From: Polynucleobacter sp. MG-6-Vaara-E2
Lineage (GTDB): Bacteria > Pseudomonadota > Gammaproteobacteria > Burkholderiales > Burkholderiaceae
Reading direction: 5' to 3'
Length of the DNA: 64,000 nt
Assembly (NCBI RefSeq): GCF_018687695.1
Contig: NZ_CP061303.1
Coordinates: 1,178,001 to 1,242,000, forward strand
Shown piece after piece: positions 59,295 through 64,000 of this stretch. The position numbers and the translations under genes are program-made. The stretch's first letter is position 1. Every line of letters starts with the position of its first letter. The notes beneath the pieces are model-generated. The model did not search any database. It was not told the DNA's origin and saw nothing but the letters and a program-made list of their open reading frames with translations.

Positions 59295-59846
59295 ATGGGG
59301 TTTTGGACTAAGCTCTCTGCGGGCATTGATCGAGTCAATCAAGTGCTAGGTAGTATTGCCAGCATCATGATTTTGCTGTCATGCGTGGTATCAGCTACGA
59401 ATGCCCTTCTCCGTTATGGCTTAGACATTAGCAATAACTGGCCACTAGAACTTCAATGGTATTTATTTAGCGCCGCAGTCATGCTGGGTGCTTCATACAC
59501 CCTCAAGCGCAATGAGCATGTACGCGTTGACCTCATTTATTCACATCTATCAGATCGCGGTCGTCTTTGGATTGATCTTTTTGGTTTGGCATGTTTTTTA
59601 ATGCCGGCTTGCTTACTATTTGCATGGCTATCTTGGACCAGCTTGTTTTATCCATCCTGGTTAGTTACAGAAGGCTCAATGAACTCTGGCGGACTTGCGC
59701 GCTATCCCATCAAATTTATTGTGCCATTTGGATTTTTCATGCTGAGTCTGCAAGGTGTATCCGAAATCATTAAACGCATTGGTGCACTAAATGGTGAGAT
59801 TGTCTTGCCAGCAGAAGATCTTCATTACGAAAAGCCGATGCAATGA
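59295..59846 (+). CDS. TRAP transporter small permease (DctQ-like)
   Basis: A 183-residue membrane protein with four helices, from the ATG at 59295 (MGFWTKLSAGIDRVNQVLGS), one base after the argH stop codon; the frame is open upstream inside argH. Motifs WPLELQWYLFSAAVMLGASYTLKRNEHVRVDL (in parts) mark the DctQ/FcbT2 family. It forms the membrane complex with the large permease downstream. No periplasmic P subunit gene is adjacent. Confidence 0.92.
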   Translation: MGFWTKLSAGIDRVNQVLGSIASIMILLSCVVSATNALLRYGLDISNNWPLELQWYLFSAAVMLGASYTLKRNEHVRVDLIYSHLSDRGRLWIDLFGLACFLMPACLLFAWLSWTSLFYPSWLVTEGSMNSGGLARYPIKFIVPFGFFMLSLQGVSEIIKRIGALNGEIVLPAEDLHYEKPMQ

Positions 59847-61375
59847 TTCCATTGGAATGGATGCCCCCCTTCATGTTTGCTGGTCTAGTCATCTTTATGT
59901 TGATTGGCTTTCCGGTTGCATTCTCATTAATGGCAGCAGGTTTGTTTTTCTCTGTCATCGCAATGAGCGAAGGCTTTTTTGGCATGCCCTTTTTACAAGC
60001 CATCCCCCAGCGTATTTTCGGTAGCGTTCTAGCCAATGACCTACTTCTGGCGATCCCCTTCTTCACCTTTATGGGCGCCATCCTCGAACGCTGTGGCCTC
60101 GCAGAAGAAATGCTGGACTCGATGGGTCAACTCTTTGGTCGTGTACGTGGCGGCCTTGGCTACTCAGTCATCATTGTTGGTTTTATTCTGGGCGCCATTA
60201 CCGGCACTGTAGCCGCTCAGGTGATTGCTATGGCGATGATCGCTCTGCCAGTCATGATGCGTTACGGCTACAACATGCGCTACGCCACGGGTGTTTTAGC
60301 CGCTTCTGGAACCATTACGCAACTTGTTCCTCCCTCACTTGTTCTGATTGTGTTGGCTGATCAACTTAAAACACAAAGTGGTAGTGCAGATGTGGGTAGC
60401 ATGTATTTAGGCGCGTGGGGTCCGTCCTTGCTACAAATCGCTCTTTTTGCGCTGTATACATTCTTCTTGGCACGCATACGTCCAGATTATTTGCCACCTG
60501 TACCAGAGGGTGACCTAACACTTAAAGGTTGGGCTCTGTGGAAAAAATGTCTGATCGGCATTATTCCTTCTGCTGTACTGATCTTTCTAGTGCTCGGAAC
60601 CATCATGACTGGTGTTGCCACCCCTACTGAGTCAGGCGCGATGGGTGCGATGGGTGCATTACTCTTGGCTTGGATTAGAAGAGCCAGCATTCCCAATCTC
60701 AAAGGACTAGTTCAGGAGGCCTATCAAAACACCATGCGCATTACAGCGATGGTGGTCTTTATTTTAATTGGCTCAACCTGCTTCTCGGTGGTGTTTCAGG
60801 GGGTCGATGGTGGGCGCTGGGTTGAAGAACTTTTCTCCAGTTTGCCAGGTGGCTGGATTGGATTTTTGATTGTTGTCAATCTGTTTGTCTTTTTCTTGGC
60901 GTTCTTCCTGGACTTCTTCGAGATTGCTTTTATTGTTGTACCGATGCTGGCACCAGTGGCAGTCAAATTACTTTCTCCTGTATTGCTTGACTCTATGAAT
61001 GGCAATCCTCAAGCAGCAGCCAGTGCGGCGCTGGTTTGGTTTGGGGTAATGCTATGCGTCAATATGCAAACCTCATTTATGCATCCACCCTTTGGTTTTG
61101 CCCTTTTTTATCTTCGTGGCGTAGCACCGAAAGAAGTTAAGAGTAGTGATATCTATTGGGGCGCATTGCCTTGGGTAGGCTTACAGCTTGTCATGGTCGC
61201 CGTTGTAATGGCATTCCCTGCGCTGGTAACTACCTTACTGGATAAGCCGGCTGCAGTGATTCAGAGCCAAGACTTCAATTTCACTGGCGGTGAAGAAAAT
61301 AAATCCGATGTGCCAACTAATAAAATTGATGAAGATGCGCCGGTAAACTTTCAGTTAGATAAGCCAGTCAAATAA
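59843..61375 (+). CDS. TRAP transporter large permease (DctM-like)
   Basis: A 510-residue protein with about 12-13 helices that forms the Na+-driven transport channel. The family blocks LIGFPVAFSLMAAG, GAITGTVAAQVIAMAMIALPVMMRYGY and GTIMTGVATPTESGAMGAMGA are present. It is longer than typical DctM (about 425), with a central insert and a charged C-terminal tail, as in the FcbT3 branch for carboxylates and chloroaromatics. The start overlaps the small permease by four bases. The substrate is unknown because the receptor lies elsewhere. Confidence 0.92.
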   Translation: MIPLEWMPPFMFAGLVIFMLIGFPVAFSLMAAGLFFSVIAMSEGFFGMPFLQAIPQRIFGSVLANDLLLAIPFFTFMGAILERCGLAEEMLDSMGQLFGRVRGGLGYSVIIVGFILGAITGTVAAQVIAMAMIALPVMMRYGYNMRYATGVLAASGTITQLVPPSLVLIVLADQLKTQSGSADVGSMYLGAWGPSLLQIALFALYTFFLARIRPDYLPPVPEGDLTLKGWALWKKCLIGIIPSAVLIFLVLGTIMTGVATPTESGAMGAMGALLLAWIRRASIPNLKGLVQEAYQNTMRITAMVVFILIGSTCFSVVFQGVDGGRWVEELFSSLPGGWIGFLIVVNLFVFFLAFFLDFFEIAFIVVPMLAPVAVKLLSPVLLDSMNGNPQAAASAALVWFGVMLCVNMQTSFMHPPFGFALFYLRGVAPKEVKSSDIYWGALPWVGLQLVMVAVVMAFPALVTTLLDKPAAVIQSQDFNFTGGEENKSDVPTNKIDEDAPVNFQLDKPVK

Positions 61376-61405
61376 AAAATACCCCCGAATCTACGGGGCA
61401 TTTTG
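61374..61405. terminator. Terminator between the TRAP genes and the decarboxylase
   Basis: CCCCG/CGGGG stem (61383-61398, loop AATCTA) flanked by an A run and ATTTTG. It stands between convergent genes and is of moderate strength. Confidence 0.7.
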
Positions 61406-61421
61406 TTAAGCATTCACTATG

Positions 61422-63689
61422 TTACAGAGTGATATCGCGCTCTTGTCTTACGCAATCCACGTAGTACTCGCTATGGCCATCAACATCAGCCTTCACTAGG
61501 CCATGAATATCAGTCTCAAAGCCTGGGAATTTCTCGTTGAAGTCTCTTGCGAAGTAGAGGTAATCAACAATGCGTTTATTAAAACGCTCACCCGGAATCA
61601 AGAGCGGAATACCAGGAGGGTATGGAGTAACCAACATTGCCGTTACACGACCATCTAATTTGTCTAATGGCACACGATCAACTTCTTTATGTGCCATCTT
61701 TGCCCAAGCCTCGGCAGGCATCATTGCTGGCTCCATATCAGAGGTATACATCTCAGTAGTCATGCGTGCTACATCACGACCCTTGTAAAACTCATGAATT
61801 TGCTGGCAGATATCTTTCAGGCCAACTCGTTCGTAACGTGGGTGCTTAGCTACAAATTCAGGTAAGACTTTCCACAGCGGAGCATTTTTATCAAAGTGAT
61901 CTTTGAACTGCTGCAACTCTGTAACCAAAGTATTCCAGCGACCTTTGGTAATACCGATCGTGAACATAATAAAGAAGGAGTACAAACCGCACTTCTCCAC
62001 AATCACACCATGCTCAGCAAGGTACTTCGTGACGATGCTCGCAGGAATACCCATAGAACCAAAGTTACCTTCGATATCTAAACCAGGCGTTACAACGGTA
62101 GCCTTAATGGGGTCGAGCATGTTAAAGCCCTTGGCAAGTTTGCCAAAGTCATGCCAATTTGCATTGGGTTCCAACACCCAATCAGAGCGCTCACCAATAC
62201 CCTCTTCTGCCAGATGATCTGGGCCCCAGACCTTAAACCACCAGTCGGCACCAAACTTATCATCAACTTCACGCATCGCACGACGGAAGTCCATTGCTTC
62301 TGCAATCGATTCTTCAACCAAGGTAGTACCACCAGGAGATTCCATCATGGCTGCGGAAACGTCACATGACGCAATGATGGCGTACTGTGGACTAGTGGAG
62401 GTGTGCATTAAATAGGCTTCATTAAAGCAATCGCGATCTAACTTCGTATCTTCTGCGTCCTGCACCAAGACTTGAGAAGCTTGCGACAAACCTGCCAATA
62501 ACTTATGAGTAGATTGAGTTGCAAACATCAAACTCTTCTTAGTGCGCTTACGATCGGATCCAATCGCATGCATATCCTTGTAGAAGGGATGGAAAGCGGC
62601 ATGTGGCAACCAAGCTTCGTCAAAGTGCAATGAGTCCACTTTGCCGTCGAGCATCTCTTTGATCATCTCAACGTTATACACAATGCCGTCATAAGTACTT
62701 TGCGTCAGCGTCATCACGCGTGGCACGACGTTTTTATTCTTAATGAAGGGGTTGGCATCAATTTTCTTCTTGATGTTCGCCCACTCAAACTCTTCTTTTG
62801 GAATTGGGCCAATAATGCCCAGATGATTACGGGTTGGCATTAAGAAAATTGGGATCGCGCCCATCATGGTGATGGAATGAATCACGGATTTATGGCAGTT
62901 ACGGTCAACCAGCACAACATCACCAGGCGCAACGGTTGAATGCCACACAATCTTATTAGAAGTAGATGTGCCATTGGTGACAAAGAACAAATGGTCAGCA
63001 TTAAAGATACGGGCGGCATTGCGCTCGCTCTGCAGGACTGGGCCTGTATGGTCAAGTAGCTGACCCAACTCTTCAACCGCATTACAAACGTCTGCGCGCA
63101 ACATGTTTTCACCAAAGAACTGGTGGAACATACGGCCTACAGGACTCTTTAAGAAAGCCACGCCACCAGAGTGACCAGGGCAGTGCCAAGAGTATGAACC
63201 TTCAGAAGCGTAATTAGTTAAGGCACGGAAGAATGGTGGCGCTAATGAATCAAGGTAGACCTTCGCTTCACGAATAATATGCCGCGCCACGAATTCTGGG
63301 GTGTCTTCATTCATGTGAATGAAGCCATGCAACTCACGCAAGATATCGTTAGGCATATGGCGCGATGTCCGTGTCTCACCATACAAAAAGATTGGAATAT
63401 CTTCATTGCGCTTACGCACTTCAGTAATGAAAGCGCGTAAATTGTTTAAGGCAGGTAAATCATGGTCTTCAGAGTCTGAGACAAACTCTTCATCATCAAT
63501 GGAGACAATAAATGTGGAAGCACGGGATGCTTGTTGCGCAAAAGAAGTCAGGTCACCATAACTGGTTAAACCAATCACTTCCATACCCTCATTCTCGATG
63601 GCCTCTGCAAGGTCACGAATACCAGATCCCGAAATATTTTCGGAACGGAAGTCCTCATCAATAATGATGATTGGGAAACGAAATTTCAT
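61422..63689 (-). CDS. Large PLP-dependent arginine/lysine/ornithine decarboxylase
   Basis: A 755-residue fold-type I enzyme of the inducible bacterial family (AdiA, CadA, SpeF). Domains are the N-terminal wing (1-130), the PLP domain with cofactor Lys396 in TQSTHKLLAG, the phosphate/ring contacts WHCPGHSGG and HFDEAW, and the C-terminal domain. The length equals E. coli AdiA (755), but whether Arg, Lys or Ornithine is the substrate cannot be fixed from sequence. It would make a polyamine and consume a proton. An AAGGG ribosome site precedes the ATG. It lies 44 bases downstream of dcd. Confidence 0.92.
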   Translation of the reverse strand: MKFRFPIIIIDEDFRSENISGSGIRDLAEAIENEGMEVIGLTSYGDLTSFAQQASRASTFIVSIDDEEFVSDSEDHDLPALNNLRAFITEVRKRNEDIPIFLYGETRTSRHMPNDILRELHGFIHMNEDTPEFVARHIIREAKVYLDSLAPPFFRALTNYASEGSYSWHCPGHSGGVAFLKSPVGRMFHQFFGENMLRADVCNAVEELGQLLDHTGPVLQSERNAARIFNADHLFFVTNGTSTSNKIVWHSTVAPGDVVLVDRNCHKSVIHSITMMGAIPIFLMPTRNHLGIIGPIPKEEFEWANIKKKIDANPFIKNKNVVPRVMTLTQSTYDGIVYNVEMIKEMLDGKVDSLHFDEAWLPHAAFHPFYKDMHAIGSDRKRTKKSLMFATQSTHKLLAGLSQASQVLVQDAEDTKLDRDCFNEAYLMHTSTSPQYAIIASCDVSAAMMESPGGTTLVEESIAEAMDFRRAMREVDDKFGADWWFKVWGPDHLAEEGIGERSDWVLEPNANWHDFGKLAKGFNMLDPIKATVVTPGLDIEGNFGSMGIPASIVTKYLAEHGVIVEKCGLYSFFIMFTIGITKGRWNTLVTELQQFKDHFDKNAPLWKVLPEFVAKHPRYERVGLKDICQQIHEFYKGRDVARMTTEMYTSDMEPAMMPAEAWAKMAHKEVDRVPLDKLDGRVTAMLVTPYPPGIPLLIPGERFNKRIVDYLYFARDFNEKFPGFETDIHGLVKADVDGHSEYYVDCVRQERDITL

Positions 63690-63733
63690 GACTACCCTTT
63701 AGGTTAGCGAATTTGAATTTGCGCGAGAAATCA

Positions 63734-64000
63734 TTAAGTCTTTGGCAGAGTAACGCCCCGCTGACCTTGATACTTGCCACCGCGATCTTTATAAGATGTG
63801 CCACACACTTCATCACTCTCAAAGAAGAGTACTTGCGCGCATCCCTCGCCTGCATAAATTTTTGCAGGCAATGGGGTCGTATTAGAAAACTCTAAAGTGA
63901 CATAGCCTTCCCACTCTGGTTCAAATGGGGTGACGTTCACGATGATGCCGCAACGTGCATAGGTACTTTTACCAACGCACACTGTCAGCACGCTACGAGG
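63734..64000 (-). CDS. dcd: dCTP deaminase, C-terminal part, cut by window edge
   Basis: The last 88 codons of Dcd, which deaminates dCTP to dUTP. The frame stays open to the window end, reading [20 protein letters not shown], then [20 protein letters not shown] and the C-terminal [23 protein letters not shown] at 63991 is internal, not the start. The catalytic Glu (family VTLEFSN region) is present. Confidence 0.95.
   Translation of the reverse strand, partial: PRSVLTVCVGKSTYARCGIIVNVTPFEPEWEGYVTLEFSNTTPLPAKIYAGEGCAQVLFFESDEVCGTSYKDRGGKYQGQRGVTLPKT

Overview
The window is one continuous stretch of bacterial chromosome, densely coded on both strands at moderate GC, with no insertion sequence, prophage or CRISPR array visible. 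Gene content and order point to a betaproteobacterium of the Burkholderiaceae, most likely a freshwater Polynucleobacter-like organism. The grounds are the serS-lolA-ftsK block divergent from trxB, nadE followed by a PII gene, a Bug-family solute receptor, paired cyanophycin synthetases with their DUF1854/ABC partner genes, and short intergenic gaps. The genus is an inference from gene content; no rRNA is present to confirm it.

Layout. 1-12 kb: mixed housekeeping and small conserved genes (ABC-F fragment, P-loop kinase-like protein, FAD dehydrogenase, Bug receptor, YaeQ, orphan PIN protein, luciferase-like oxidoreductase, DUF1653, SlyX, holin-like membrane protein, AsmA, YjdM, YdcH, a histone H1-like fusion, a FrnE/DsbA-like protein, Cu/Zn superoxide dismutase, a histidine phosphatase). 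12.2-13.6 kb: tRNA-Ser(CGA) and an AbrB/VapC toxin-antitoxin pair with a perfect dyad operator. 13.6-19 kb: serS-lolA-ftsK and divergent trxB. 19-24 kb: membrane and soluble pyrophosphatases, nadE and PII. 24-27.6 kb: a RodZ-like protein, an orphan FixJ/NarL-type regulator and ilvD. 27.7-32.6 kb: a minus-strand five-gene unit that looks like a copper-handling operon (DUF2946, TonB-dependent receptor, Asp-box propeller, TlpA-like thioredoxin, PCu(A)C chaperone). 32.6-34.5 kb: an OxlT-like transporter, an unlisted 34-residue small protein with its own promoter and terminator, and tRNA-Thr(CGT). 34.5-42.3 kb: the cyanophycin locus. 42.4-64 kb: central metabolism, transport, cofactor and stress genes (fbp, pepN, GDT1 family, ald with an amino-acid permease, tcdA, pdxH, msrA, aldehyde dehydrogenase, LysE/LeuE exporter, RhlE-like helicase with ubiC, hemC-hemD, argH with TRAP permeases, a large PLP decarboxylase, and dcd running off the edge).

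How the parts work together. The cyanophycin locus would store nitrogen and carbon as an Asp/Arg polymer. PII (nitrogen sensing), argH (arginine supply) and the basic amino-acid decarboxylase (arginine/lysine/ornithine use) are related to this metabolically but are not physically linked to it. The two pyrophosphatases, facing away from each other, dispose of PPi with and without energy recovery. The copper-type operon combines outer-membrane uptake, periplasmic redox and metal delivery, and would fit loading of cuproproteins such as cytochrome oxidase; this is inferred from families and Cys/His/Met motifs.

No gap longer than about 300 bases lacks a gene. The longest gaps (about 230-250 bases, at 8823-9048, 25699-25930, 33920-34176, 49248-49488 and 53641-53888) are described in the relevant entries.
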